Assembly (NCBI GenBank): GCA_905183005.1
Contig: CAJJDO010000009.1
Coordinates: 1 to 64,000 of the forward strand
Reading direction: 5' to 3'
DNA: 64,000 nt
Source: Paramecium pentaurelia
Taxonomy: Eukaryota; Ciliophora; Oligohymenophorea; Peniculida; Parameciidae
Positions within the stretch are counted from its first letter, which is position 1, and each line of letters opens with the position of its first letter. A model generated the notes under the pieces. The model saw only the letters and a list, made by a program, of their open reading frames with translations, made no database searches and was not told where the DNA came from. This document shows, in pieces, positions 11,539 to 24,000 of the stretch. Made by a program: the position numbers and the translations under genes.

Positions 11539-12708
11539 ATGATTAGTTTCTCTTCCCCTATTCTATCTGAATCTTGGAAGAATTCAAATATGCTTCTTCT
11601 AAGTTTAATTGCCCCACCAGAAAATTTAAGTCCTGAATATTTTTGTTCCCTTTTAAACCAGTATGAAATTTTATCAATACAAAGGTATGGACCTGTCCAT
11701 TAGGTGAAAATACTAAACAAATCCTTAATGGACTATAAAGTACTAGTAGAAATGGAAACCCATGAAGCTGCAAAATCAGCAAAGTCCTTTCTTGATTAAT
11801 TGTCTTCAAACTTTATTAAGTGCTAGTATTATTAGGATGAGAAGCCCCTTTTATCAGGTTCCTATAATAATTGCTCCCTCGATCTTATTAACGATTCTAC
11901 TTTAAGTACATAAAGATGTCGTCATTCTACATCTCTTAATGACAGTATTAATTAATTAAAATGTGCATAGTTGTATAAGAAGATGATAAGCATCTTTCAA
12001 GCATAAGATCTATATTATCTAGTTAGAGAATAATCAATTCTTCTTCCATAATGTAACCAACGATAACATTATGCTTGAATGGAATAAAAGGGAAGAACCT
12101 TGATGCTTAGAAACTGTATAATATCTTTAGTAATTTCGGAAACATTGACAAAATTCTACTCATTAAGTATTAACTAGAATAAACTAGGTTAAAAAATTTC
12201 GCACTCATCAAATATCTCAAAGAAGAGTATTCAATATTCGTTTTTTAAAACTGTTAAAAACTGTAATTCTTTGATAGCGTTGTTTCTATTTCTTTCGTTG
12301 CAGAAGATGCAATTGACTAACTTAAAAGTCTTGATACTCTCTACAATGAGCAAGACTACTATGTTGGTTCTTAAGAAACTGATAGGTAAGAATAGAAATA
12401 AAATTTAGATTTAATTCTAACAATAAAATGAATCTTTTGCCACCAAGTTAAGTCTTACACATCTCCAATCTTAAAAAGGTTTCATCGAATGCTGAAACTA
12501 TGTGGGATGCCTTTTCTGAATTCGGTGTAGTAGAGGTTATTTGTAATGTTAATTTTAGGCAGTTAAAGTCCTTAATACTTAGTTCAAATTTATGTGTTTA
12601 GTCAAGATGGAAACTCTTTAATAAGCTTTGGAAGTGATGGCTTAAATGCACAACGAAGAGATAGATAATAGAAATGTATAAATCTCTTTCACAAAAGCCA
12701 AAATCTGA
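11539..12708 (+). CDS. PTB/hnRNP L-like protein with several RRM domains
   Basis: A protein of about 370 residues starting MISFSSPILSESW. The N-terminal RRM carries LLLSLIAPPENLSPEYFCSL and YKVLVEMETHEAAKSA. A middle RRM reads LYNIFSNFGNIDKILLIKY then LKNFALIKYL. The C-terminal RRM reads VLHISNLKKVSSNAETMWD, FSEFGVVEAVKVLNTQFKF, CLVKMETLQQALEVMA and ends RNVQISFTKAKI, typical of the last RRM of polypyrimidine-tract-binding proteins. Such proteins bind pyrimidine-rich RNA and act in splicing or mRNA control. Introns at 12386-12408 and 12536-12558 (23 nt each) restore the frame. One further frame change near 12,050, between the first and middle RRMs, has no obvious intron, so either a non-canonical intron or a one-base error or lesion is present. 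Confidence 0.75.
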
Positions 12709-12988
12709 TTATAATGAGGAAAATAATTTTTATTTTATAATAATTTAATTAAATATCATATCAAATTAATAAATACGGGGGAGTATTTTATATATTATCT
12801 TAATAAATATTATAAAGAATAGTTGTTCTTTATAATAATAATTATTTATTTTCTTAATTATTATAATGCAAGATCATTTGTAAGGTGTATGAATAAATAA
12901 TTGCTGACGCATGATTTTCTAGTACAAATGTGTACAATTCAAATCTTTTTCTTTATATAATTCTTAGTATTTGATTAATAGCATTTCA

Positions 12989-13519
12989 ATGTTCAACAAC
13001 AATTTCTTTTTATAATAACAGCTACTCCTTCAACAAATGATCATATATAACCAAATGCTCTATCAAAGGTAATTCTTTTTCTTATCCTTCATTATTAGAA
13101 CAAATTCATTACCAAAACTATAACAAATAATAAAGAAGAATGTAGATGAAAATGATCTCTCATCTCAATAAATCCTTAAATAGGATGAGACAAACCCAGT
13201 TAACCAAATATCTAAATAAACCAGAAAATTCTAAAAGACTATGAAAATAAAGGCCCCTCAATGTGTTGAAAAAGTTAGCAAATAAATTAAGGAAACTTCT
13301 CAGAAGAAAAAAATATTCTTGTCAATGTTGGATATAAAAGAAGCTTAATATAAAAAGTAATTTAGCTAATTAAATCTATAGATTTAAAATCATAGAGGAA
13401 GATAATCAAAAGAAACCAATGGGAGTAGTCCAAGAATAATTATGAATTTACTTTTGAATTATTTGTTTGTTAGAGTCTGCAACATAAATAAGTTTATATA
13501 TATACTCTTTCCTTATTGA
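12989..13519 (+). CDS. Small Gln/Lys-rich protein, paralogue of the gene at 49062
   Basis: A 166-residue protein starting MFNNNFFLQQQLLLQQM. One 30-nt intron at 13069-13098 is placed by comparison with its paralogue at 49062-49492, whose intron lies at the equivalent point. The two share a Gln-rich N-terminus, a variable Lys/Ser/Gln middle and a strongly conserved block KKKIFLSMLDIKEAQYKKQ (KKKIFLSMKDIKNAQYKK in the partner). No known domain is visible. The conserved block is the likely functional element, perhaps a short binding motif; that is inference. The C-terminus here is about 30 residues longer and hydrophobic. Confidence 0.65.
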
Positions 13520-14815
13520 TTTATTCCTAAAAGATTTATATATCATCCTATTGCATGATCATTAAGTTGTTTATTTTAAATTTCAGCAAATTCTCTCAAA
13601 ATAGTTTAAATTTTATAATGATTTATAGAAATTCTTGTTATCTTTAACAATTTGAATATAACTCTGTATAAATTGATAGGAGGAACTTTGAATTTAAGAC
13701 GAGTGCCAAAACTTATATAATTAAGAGATTATATGAGGAAAATTTATATTTAATTATAAATGTATGAAAAAAATCATTTTATATCATATTAAATAAATAT
13801 TTTTATAACAAATATTATTATTAATTTCATCATTATAATTAGTGTACTTTTGTAGTGAAATGAAAACTTTAATAGAAAAAATAGATATATGCATTTTAGA
13901 AAAGAAGATCTTAAGCTAGACACATCTATTATTATAATATCTATAAATTGAAATCATATGACAATTTTGGAAGTGTAATAAACATATGTTGGAATTGATT
14001 TTCGAATTTGCTTATTCTCTAAGTCTTTTTAACTTTTTTATTTTTGGATACTCTTCGAGTACTTTCGTTTCAATTTATCAAAAAATTAAATTTTTCAGAA
14101 TAAACTGTTAAAATATCTTATCTCTTAAAATTAGATCTTGAAGGAATTCTTCTATATATTGAATTTCTAAAATTACACACTCTAGAATGATTTATTATAA
14201 TGACGGAATTTCAACCATTATTTTTAATTTATAACTTCCATAAATTTGAGAAAGATTTTGAATTGAATATAAAAACATCCAAAGTCATTATCATTATTGT
14301 TATATTTATTAATTTTATTATTTAATATATCCAAATAAAGAAATTTAGCATTATTTTTAAACCTACTTTTCATTTTTAGGAAAATTATGTATTTATAAAT
14401 TTTAACTAAATTTTCATTCTCGAGTAGTTGATTGAATTAGTCATTTTCTTCTATTTATTTATACCAAATTGAGATATTATTATGATTATACGTCATTCTC
14501 TTTCCAAATTTAATATTTATGTATAGTTAACTAAACCTATAATGTCATTCAATTACATCTTAAGAAAAAGTTTTTTGCCATAACAGATTTGATAATATGT
14601 TATAAATTTTATAAGGAAAATTACTTTGGAAAGAGAATTTCATTTATAATATTGGTAAAAATATAACACAAAGAAACTTATTAATCTTCAAAACCATTAA
14701 AAACTTTGAGATATATTGAATAGGTCAATTAATAAATTATCATACATTAATTCCACTTAATTTAAGTCTTTCTAGAAATCTTTCCACAACTTATTTATCT
14801 GTATGAAATTTAGTT
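13520..14815. other. 1.3-kb stretch, nothing recognised
   Basis: Very AT-rich and without a frame of protein-like composition on either strand. It separates the small paralogous gene from the 3' end of the RING-variant-like gene. Confidence 0.5.
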
Positions 14816-15394
14816 TCATTTTGATAACACAATATTTCTATGTCTAAAATTTTGGAACGTATAATGCCATTGGCAATCTAATATAAAGACGTTAAATACA
14901 ATTAAAAATATGTACACTATCATCAACAAGCAACTAATGCAACCAAATACAACAGTTATCATTTATAAAATATAATCATATAATTAATATGTTTCTATTT
15001 AGATTAAATAAAGCAATGCTAAAGCAATTATAACTGTTCCAAAAATATTAACTAATGCTTTCATAATAATTTTATTCATCCTGTATTTTTTAAATGATTG
15101 AGCATAAATTGAATTAGTTTCTCTTGCTTAATAAGTAGCTGAACAAGTAAAACATTTAGGACTTCTTTATTTTATTATTTTTCTTTTAATACATTCTCTA
15201 TGCATAATTAAATTACAAAAGCATGGTTGAATCAAATTACTATCATCAACCTTTTCTTATTACACTAGATACTAAGAATTATTTTCTTAAATATCATCAC
15301 AAGGATCATCATCTAATTATTATAAAAATGAGACATTTACTTAATATACACTATTCGCACCCTCTTTTAAAACAGATTTATTAATCCTCTTATA
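14816..15394 (-). CDS. RING-CH (MARCH)-like membrane protein, degenerate zinc finger
   Basis: The frame ends at TGA (14816-14818) and is open back to 15394. It encodes LIQPCFCNLIMHRECIKRK and PKCFTCSATYQ, then two hydrophobic segments (ALVNIFGTVIIALALLYLI and MITVVFGCISCLLMIVYIF). C-x-C...H-x2-C...C-x2-C followed by a TM pair is the layout of MARCH-type E3 ubiquitin ligases. However, only four residues rather than seven separate CFC from His, and the first C-x2-C pair is not seen; a lone Cys in DDDPCDD is the only candidate. No ATG lies in this frame, so a first exon is missing from my model or the gene has decayed. It is transcribed divergently from the gene at 15690. Confidence 0.5.
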
Positions 15395-15689
15395 TCATTT
15401 TTTAATAAATATATATATATTTAATATATGAATGACAAATTTCATTAATTTTCTAATCATTTAGGTTATTCTTGCTGATTTCCTTCTAAATTCTATTTCA
15501 AATTATTTGAGTCTCAGAAACTTAGAAGTAGCTTTAAATTAAACAACTTTATATTGAAATAATATTATTAGATCTGCATAACTATATATTTTACGTGACT
15601 TTATATTTTTCTGTATTTCAGACAACGTGTTCGAGAAATTTCATTTTAGAATTTCAATTAGAATCGTTTTTAGATAGTTAAATTAATTA

Positions 15690-16535
15690 ATGAGAATAAC
15701 TATCGTATTTCTATACTCTGTCATATTGTCTTTAGCTTAAGAAGACTTTCCAGGAGAATCTTCTCCATTGTAAGTGGAGGTATAAATATTTGGAAATTCT
15801 GAACAAACAAAAATAAAAGATGAGGAAGCTGGAATATTTTAATTTGATGATTTTAAAAGAGGAACAGGATCATTGAATTAATTCTTCATTAAAGATTTAC
15901 TAGAAACTATTTCAGCTGCTTTTGAGAGCATAGCAGATGATAAAGACGATGCTACTTTTTTGTAAGAAGCTTAGAAATTGCCATCTTAATCCGATGGATT
16001 AGAACCTATCTAAGTTGAAAGTCCTATTTTTGGATTTTTTAATCCATTCATTTCCATATTTTAACCATCAGAAATCTCAGATTTTGTAGAAATAGAAACA
16101 ATCTCAATTAATGGATAAAAACAAACAAAAGTCACTAAAACTCAAACTAGAAATGGTATAACAACCACAACAACAGAAATAACAAGGGAAAATACTTAAA
16201 ATACAAATAGTAATTAACTTTCAGATGAATTTTTATTATAAGAAAATCCAGTAATGGAAGAAGGAGAGAAATTTATAGAATCTGAAGAAGAAATATTAGG
16301 AGATAATGTAAATCAAATCAATTTAGGTATGAAATAACATAATTTAGATGAATTGGAATCAATTTAAGATTTTCATTTAGTTTAAGATAATTATGTTAAG
16401 AATGAATAAGTCATGAATATTGAAGAAAAATAAGTTTAACAGCTACCTTTAGGATTAACCATATTTGGTGGTTTTATTCTGACTTTATTTATTGGGTATT
16501 CGATAAAGAAATTTGTATTTAAAAATAATTAGTGA
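15690..16535 (+). CDS. Type I membrane protein, acidic lumenal domain
   Basis: A single uninterrupted frame of 281 residues. The N-terminus MRITIVFLYSVILSLAQED is a clear signal peptide. The middle is acidic and low in complexity (Glu, Asp, Gln, Thr; a TTTTTEITREN patch). Near the C-terminus LGLTIFGGFILTLFIGYSI is one transmembrane helix, followed by a short basic tail IKKFVFKNNQ. The predicted topology is lumenal or extracellular N-domain with a 10-residue cytosolic tail. No enzymatic or binding domain is recognised; it may be a ciliate-specific ER or trichocyst-pathway membrane protein, but that is a guess. Confidence 0.75.
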
Positions 16536-16613
16536 GTTTTGAAAACATTTATAAATTTAGTTAGTTTTAATAAATTTAGTTTATTCATAATATATATATA
16601 TATATATAATAAA

Positions 16614-17959
16614 ATGTCAGGAAAAACAAGAGATTATTTTGGAACTTTGAAATCAGTATCAATATATATATTATTAAAGGCTGGAAGAACAGTGTTGAAG
16701 GAAGATAGTGCAGGAGCTTGTATACAACCTGTTGAAAATTAAGTAATGATAGTCAGTTATGTAGGTACCTGAAACACCTCCTCATATAAAGAAATATAGA
16801 AAATCTTATAAGCATTAATTTGGTTGTTCAATAGTAATAAAGAAGATAAATTTTAGTTACATCCTGGACTAGTTGATGCTCCAAAACCGTAAGGAAATTG
16901 GATATATGGAAGAAAGACTGATTTATCAGACAAGGCTGGAGATTTATTTAGACAATAGCCATAAGGAATAAGAGAATTGATCAATGAAATTAATGAATAA
17001 AAATATGCATCTCATATCAAGGAGCCTTTAGGTACAATGCCAACTAGAAATTATAATTGGCCTGAAGAAGCTAAGTCAGATGGATTTGCTTTTGGGCAAA
17101 AGATTCCTCCATCTGAATATTCTGCTAAAGAAGTTGTATTTCCTCCAGATGCTAAGAGAGATGAGGAAAGAATTAGATTGATGTATTTGAAAAGTCATGG
17201 GAATTTCGAAGCAGGGGAATAGAAAAATAGAGAATATAATTGGAAGATCAATCCTAATGATTATAGATTTGGAAAAAAGGAAGATAGAGAATAATAATAA
17301 ATGAAGAAAATATTACAACATGAACTTACTTAGAATTAATATCCTAAAACTACTATAATCTCAAAGAATTAAGAAGATTGGAAGAATTACAATGAGGATC
17401 CTTTGGGAAAACCAAAAAATTAGGCTTAATTAAATCCTAGAATGCCATAAATATTTGGAGAAATGAGAAAAGACGAATAATGGACAGCTGGATAATGCAT
17501 AAATGGTTAGCCTACTTAAAAAGAAGTCTAACCTGATCTTGATTTAGGCAAAGCAACGAAATTTGGCTTTAGAAATTAACCAAAACCAGGAGATGAAACT
17601 AGATCTTTTGGTGTACCTGCAATCAGAAATGATATAAATAAAAAAGGAATGAAATCAGTTGCTGATCCTCAAAATTATGGTGATGAAGTACCTGCTGTAG
17701 CACTGTTATTCCCTGAAAAATTCTCACATATGGGATTATCAGAATAAGATTTTTAAAGATTAAGAACAAAAAAAGAGATTAAAGATATATTTGAATCTAT
17801 TGGAATTAAATATGGTATCGGAAAATTTGAAGGCATATTTAAAAAAGCAAAAGAAATAGTAATGTTATTTTTAATAAATTAAAGCAAAATACATATGATG
17901 ATAAAGTATCTGTAAAAGCTTTTTAATTAGCAGTATAAGAGATGCATTAAATTGATTGA
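16614..17959 (+). CDS. EF-hand domain-containing protein B (CFAP21), axonemal
   Basis: EFHB/CFAP21 is a microtubule-inner protein of the ciliary doublet B-tubule. Family features in order: VPETPPHIKKYR (the VPxTPP start), LHPGLVDAPKP, YASHIKEPLG, GFAFGQKI, LMYLKSHGNFEAGEQ.NR.Y (matching YxVSHxxYxxGEQxxRxY), RFG, and the signature SVADPQNYGDEVPAVALLFP followed by FQRLRTKKEIKDIFESIG. Introns 16743-16764 and 16834-16856 are secure. A 24-nt segment at 16656-16679 is either a third intron ending AAAG or coding. Near 17,858 one base seems missing: KAKEI must shift frame to reach NVIFNKLKQNTYDDKVSVKAF and TGA at 17957. The C-terminal EF-hands of the animal protein are short or absent here. Gene identity is strong; intactness is uncertain. 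Confidence 0.85.
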
Positions 17960-18006
17960 TTTAATTATAAAATAATATTTAAATATCTAAGTTTATTCAC
18001 AGATTA

Positions 18007-18992
18007 AAGAGTAGACTCAAAGCAATAATTGGAACATTATGGGGAAATGTTGGTAAAGGATATTCTTTTGATTTATTGGCTGAAAAATACAATTTTGTGA
18101 TAGATTTAATGGAGGAACAAATACAGGATATATGGTGTGCTTTTAATTTATTGTCATGTGAAATCTAATACTAGACCTGAATGATTGTAATAGAAAATGA
18201 AATTGAATTGGACTTGAGAGGTCGAGATTTCTTACGATGTGATACATTTTTATTGAAAAATCATTCAGTAACTACACATTAAGAGATTAAGAGGGAATTT
18301 AACAAGATACTCAAAAAGAAATCAATACTCTTAAAGATTACAAAGATTTATTATTAATCGAGAAATATGATTATAGATGCAACGTCATTAATTTCTAACG
18401 CCAGAAAGGATGGACGAAGAATTTTAACCAAAGGGGCTAATGCTATTATGTTGAATATTGATTATGTAACATATCCATATGTTACTTAATCCAGTACTAA
18501 TGTAGATGGAGTTTTTAAAGGATTGAGAATACTGCTATTTAAATTGTTAAAGAAAAGAAGAAAGAACTTTTCTACATAACTTTCAAATGAATCTGGAAAA
18601 ATGGGTCATGAATTTGACAAATACTGGAAGACCTCCTCTTAGATGCAGTTGGCTCGATATTGCTATTTTAAAATATTCAATCTAAATTAAAAGACATTCA
18701 TCAATTAATCTTACTAAATTAGATATCTTAGCTTTGGTTAGAAGAAATGAAGAATGGATTGAATTATTGATTTAATGGAAAAGTTTTCGATTATATTTCT
18801 GCTTAATTAGAGGATCTAGCATAAATTGAAGTTTGGTATATCATAATGAAAGGATGAAAATAAGAAATCCCTGATTGAAAGATCTCTTCTGATTTACCAA
18901 TCAAGGTCCAAATCTATATTAAGAAAATTGAAGAACTCTTAGAATACCTGTTTCTTGGATTGGAAATTGACTATAGAGAGAGATGATTATTT
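18007..18992 (+). pseudogene. Adenylosuccinate synthetase pseudogene
   Basis: Adenylosuccinate synthetase joins IMP and aspartate with GTP in AMP synthesis. Degenerate but collinear pieces are visible: KAIIGTLWGNVGKGYSFDLL with LAEKYNFV (family GxxWGDEGKGKLVDLLA), SMIIDATSLISNARKDGRR, ILTKGANAIMLNIDYVTYPYV (family VEGANATLLDIDFGTYPYVT), TNTGRPPLRCSWLDI (family TGRPRRCGWLD), SINLTKLDILAL and RIPVSWIGN. The pieces lie in at least three frames separated by TGA codons. The GDEGKG loop has lost its catalytic Asp (now GNVGKG) and the NAGHT histidine motif is gone. It is clearly non-functional. It follows EFHB in the same direction. Confidence 0.9.
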
Positions 18993-19551
18993 TAAAATAT
19001 TGAGTCTTAAATTATATAATCATTAATTATTTCATTAATACATATTTTTCTTATCATCATGTAATTTATCATTTATTCTAATTATTTTATTATATCATTT
19101 GTTATTTTTTGTGGATTGCATTAAAATAAAAAGTGTGTCAAATTTTTATAATAACTATTATTAATTAAGAAAATAAAGTTAGTATATCACTAAATATTAA
19201 TCTATTTAAATTTAAATAGAACTCTTAGATAATATTCCAAGAAACGTATATTATCAGATAATTTGATTTTCTAATTATCCAATTAATCTAATTTCTAGAA
19301 ATTTTATACCATTATTAAAATATGTAAATGCAGAAATCTAAAACTAGTTTCAGTAATTTAATTTACATAAGAAAATAGTAATCAATACAAAAAATAGAAT
19401 GAAATACTTTATTGAGTAAAAATGTATTATTAATTAAAATTTAGGGTTATTCAATAGTTTATTATTGAAAAATAGAGAAAGGATGGAAACAAAATTTTCA
19501 TCAAAATTTTTTAAGTATTTAATTATATTAATAATAAATTTGATATACAAT
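18993..19551. other. Intergenic, nothing recognised
   Basis: AT-rich spacer between the dead adenylosuccinate synthetase and the kinase gene, with no coding frame or RNA-like structure seen. Confidence 0.5.
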
Positions 19552-21013
19552 ATGGGAAATTGTAATAACAGCAAAGATGTAAATTTTGATGATGCTTTAT
19601 GTAATTAATTAATACGATTTCATCAAGTGCCTTGTAAAGCTGATTTTGTTCTGCTTTTTGTCATAGGTAGAGGGGGTTTTGGAAGAGTTTGGAAGGCTGA
19701 AAATAAAAAATCAAAATAATAGTTTGCGATTAAAGAGATGAATAAATGCAAGTAAAGAATTAATAATAGAATATTAGGATAATTAATAAGAAAAGTGTTA
19801 GTTCAGTTATGAATGAAAGATATTTATTAAGTAATTTAAGACATCCGTAAGATAAATAAACTAAATAGGTTTTTAGTAAATATGCATACTGCTTTTTAAG
19901 ATAGAGAAAATTTATATTTAGTAATGGATTTAATGTAAGGTGGCGATTTGAGGTATCATCTATGCAAACAAAGAAAGTTTAATGAAAAATAAACAAGTAT
20001 AGATTAATATAAATTTTAAAAGAATTTTTTATTGCATGCTTATTACTAGCACTAGATTATTTGCATACAAACACAGTACTACATAGAGATATTAAGCCAG
20101 AAAACTTAGTGTTTGATAAAAATGGTTTTAAATAATACTAAATTATAATAGGCTATTTAAGATTAACAGATTTAGGTATTGCCAGAATTTGGAAGCCTGA
20201 TAATGAAAATGATACTAGCGGAACTCCTGGATATATGGCTCCAGAAGTTATGTGTAGATAGGCTCATGGAGTAGCTTCTGATTATTTTGCAGTTGGTGTT
20301 ATTGCTTATGAATGTATGATGGGAAAAGTATTTAATTCCTTATTATTTAGAGACCTTATGTGGGAAAAACTAGAAGAGAAATTAGAGATTAAATTATGGC
20401 TAAATAAGTCTTGATTAAAATGAATTAAGTGCCTGAAGGATGGTCAGAAGAAGCTGCAGATTTTATCAATAGAACTCTATAAAGGAAACCTATGAATAGG
20501 TTAGGATTTAATGGGCCTGAAGAAGTATAATCACATCCATGGTTTAAAGATATTGATTGGAATAGTTTTATGAACTAATCAGTCATACCACAGTATTAAA
20601 TTAATGTAATTGAAAAACTATTTATTTAGATAAATAATGATAATTTTGATGCAAAGTTTGCAAATATGAAAGAAGAGGAAGACCCTGAAATGAATTTATT
20701 AAATGGATAATTGTTAAGAAGATAATCAATATAAGATTAATTTAATGGTTATACTTATGACTAAACTATTACCTAATAGCCATTCTAAAATAGTCTGAAT
20801 TCAAAATAGACTTTACCTCATTTAAATACTTAATAATTGACATCAGCTAAAAGAACTAATATAGAAGAAACTAATCCTCAATTATCTCAAATGTCATCAA
20901 AAAAATACAATTTAATTTCTTAAACTCCTAGATTATAAACCAAAAATATGCTAACTAGTTAAAAACCTTAAACAGATCGAAATCATTTTACTAACAAATT
21001 TTAATTCAACTGA
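19552..21013 (+). CDS. AGC-type serine/threonine kinase, N-myristoylation-like start
   Basis: Begins MGNCNNSK, a good N-myristoylation signal with an adjacent Cys for palmitoylation, so probably membrane-attached. Kinase landmarks: glycine loop IGRGGFGRVWKA, FAIKEMNK (catalytic Lys), hinge LYLVMDLM, catalytic loop LHRDIKPENLVFDKNG, then LTDLGIARIWKP, SGTPGYMAPEV, DYFAVGVIAYECMMG and HPWFKDIDW. It resembles the STK32/YANK-type branch expanded in ciliates. The magnesium motif is DLG, not DFG. Introns: 19752-19777, 19847-19868, 19997-20022, 20125-20151, 20328-20350. About 150 Gln/Ser/Asn-rich residues follow the domain. All catalytic residues except the Phe of DFG are present, so it is probably active. 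Confidence 0.9.
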
Positions 21014-21066
21014 CTATTTTATAATTTGTTTTGTATAATATATATAAATTTTGTAATTGAATAGTA

Positions 21067-24000
21067 TCAATCGCTATCATTTTCATTAGAATAACTATCA
21101 TCTAATTTTGTTTAAGATCCTCTTTTCCCTTCTCCTAATATTACTTCTTTAAGTACATCATCTAAACCAATTAGACTTTTAGAAAATGAATCATTTTTTC
21201 TTTTTCTGCATTTTTGTCTCCTTCTTTTTTTTAACCATAAAAGTATTCCAAGTACAATCAATATAATTAATAAAAATGTACCCGCTGTGATATAAATCCA
21301 TATGTAGTGTCTCTCTATGGGAAATTCAAATTTAATTGAGATATCTACTGTTTTTTTCTTGAATATATTGGATAGAATTAAATTACCAGTTACAGTTGTT
21401 GTTTTTGTGTAATTTGTTTTTATCTAAAATGATATTTTATCTTATTTTAAATAATCTATAAGAAAATATGTATCATTCTCAAAAAGTATATGTATATTAT
21501 TATCTGGTTCACGTATGTATAATAAAAAATGAAATCTATCTCTTAAAGTAATATCAAAAAAGAATCTATATATCCTAATTGGTGAAGATTCATTGGCATC
21601 TTAAATTTTATGAAAAATCTAAACAAAAACTTGTAGATCATCATATAAGTAATCAAATTTGTCTTCAAAAAAGAAATTCTTTTCTACATCTTATTTCACA
21701 CAAGCAGCCACCAACTGACTGATTTATAAGTTGCTTTTTAATTAAATTTAAGGTTTTTGCTTATTTGTATGAATACATCTAAAATAATTTAAATATATAT
21801 ATTTTTTAACTATTTTTGACATTTCCGTTTCAGAAAGAATTAAGTGAAATTCAAAAAATTTATCTGGTGTTCCCAATAATACTAAACATGTATAATCTTA
21901 ACAATCTAGTAAATGGATTGTTTCTAAACGGTATTGGTTTATTGAATGAAATAAGTATTGATTCAATTATTAATATGAAAACTTTTCCTCCTTAGTTTTA
22001 AATAATTCAAAAGTTGTATTATCTAATCTAAAGAATAAGACTCTAAGTTCATGTATATCTAAAGTCAAAACTAAAATGGTTTCATCATTTAATAATATTG
22101 TATCAAAAGATAATTATCCTAAAATATTATAATCAAAAGTAGAAGATTAAATAATTTATTTACTAGTGAATTGACCATTCTCTATTTTACCAGATATTAG
22201 CTCATATTAATCTTATGAATTTTCATAGTTATATTTTATGAATTAAAATATTTATCCTTAAAATTTAATTGGATTTATTGCTTCAATTTATAATCTGTTT
22301 CCTAATGATATTTTTAATGGCTTAATCTTATAACTGATTTTTGAATTTGCATAATCATATTAAAAATTAATTTAAAAATATTAGACAAGTTTAGAATGAT
22401 TTTATAAACTACTTGAATAATATTTATAACAATATAATAATACCTAATTAATATCATTAATAGATAATCTACATTATCTAAGATTTTCTAATTGTGAATT
22501 CAAATTTGTTAATCTTTCTTTTGTTAAGATTGTTATTCTATTAATATGTTTAGTAGTTTATCGTTATTTTTCATAAATGATAAAATAATATTAACTTACT
22601 GTAAATATTAGGTTATTCTCATAAGCAGTAGAATTAATAATACTCAAATATTCAGTTTAATTCATATCTAAAATATCAAAAATTCTTCCAAATTCTAAAG
22701 TTTCATAATGGTCACTCAAATATTAATTCAATTATAAAATATCATTTTTCTTTATAATTATATTTTTCTAATCTGATAAATTTTAGATTTCAAAATCTTC
22801 TACAGCTCCTTAAACTTCTGAGTTATTCAAATCTAAGTTTACATTTTGAGAATTTACAACTAAATTAATATTATTTGGATTAAAGATTATCTATGTTTCT
22901 GAATAATCAAAAAAGATATCAAACTCTTTAAAAATAATAGAATCTTAGTTTTATTAATAGACCATAATCATTTTTTTAGATTCTGTATCATCATTATTCA
23001 AAACACTATAATAAACAGGATTTGAATTCAAATAAAATAAAGTTCCTCCATTATTATCAAAGAAGAATGCCATTGAAAATATGTCCCATTCATTTGTGTC
23101 AAAATTATTAACAATAACTGGTATAGCACTTATTAGATCTTTTGATACAGGAATATCATGAAGTAGAATATTGGGAGATGGAAAAAAAGGTGAATAAGCT
23201 AAATATCCTTTAGCCTCTACTGGAATATAGATAACCTGTGAATCACTAAAAGGTTTTAATAAATTGTTAATTTAATAACTGAATAAAGAGTATCTTCTGA
23301 TTAAAAAAGGATTATATGGATTCTATAAATCATATTCAAATATTTTTTAGTTTTATGAATCTTGATTACAAATATATACTAAAACTCTTTTATCTTAATG
23401 GAATTGAAAAAAGATTTTGGATGAATTTTTCATCATTGGTATACAATCTGGTTCTTTTATTTTATTGATTACTTTGTAATTCAATTTATAATCAGATATT
23501 GAGTAATATGTAATAATTTACATAATGCTTCCATCACTTAATAGTAAGAAGGATAATTTATTATCAATGATTTCAAATCGGGCATCTAATATTATAAATT
23601 CATCTAATTCTGGAATTGTTTGATAATCAATTTATCCCATTTTTTAAATGTCAATTTATGATACAAAAAAGATTTTACAAGTTAAACTGAACAATATGAT
23701 TTTCTTACGATTAATAGGTATTGCAAATAAAGTGTCATTTATGCATCTAATTTCATTTAATTAAATATAATCATAGGTATCTTATTCTATTAAGAAATCA
23801 CTATAAATTATCAAGTAATAAATACCCTGTCAATTAAGTACAAGAAGAAAATTAGTTATTATAACATAGAACATATTTCTTTTAAGCAGAATCTCCAATT
23901 ATAGCAGTTAAAATGTTAAGACTAAAAAAATCAATGTTAGTAAATTGAAATTACTCTAATTTTATTTATTTTAATTTTCCTTCCTCCACAAATCTAATTT

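Noticed and set aside
11558..11809. Leftward 83-codon ORF.
   Set aside because: Antisense to the first RRM of the PTB-like gene; a shadow of coding composition.
16591..16610. TA dinucleotide run upstream of EFHB (others near 25,205, 30,252 and 38,193).
   Set aside because: Simple AT repeats are common in this genome background; not reported as regulatory elements.
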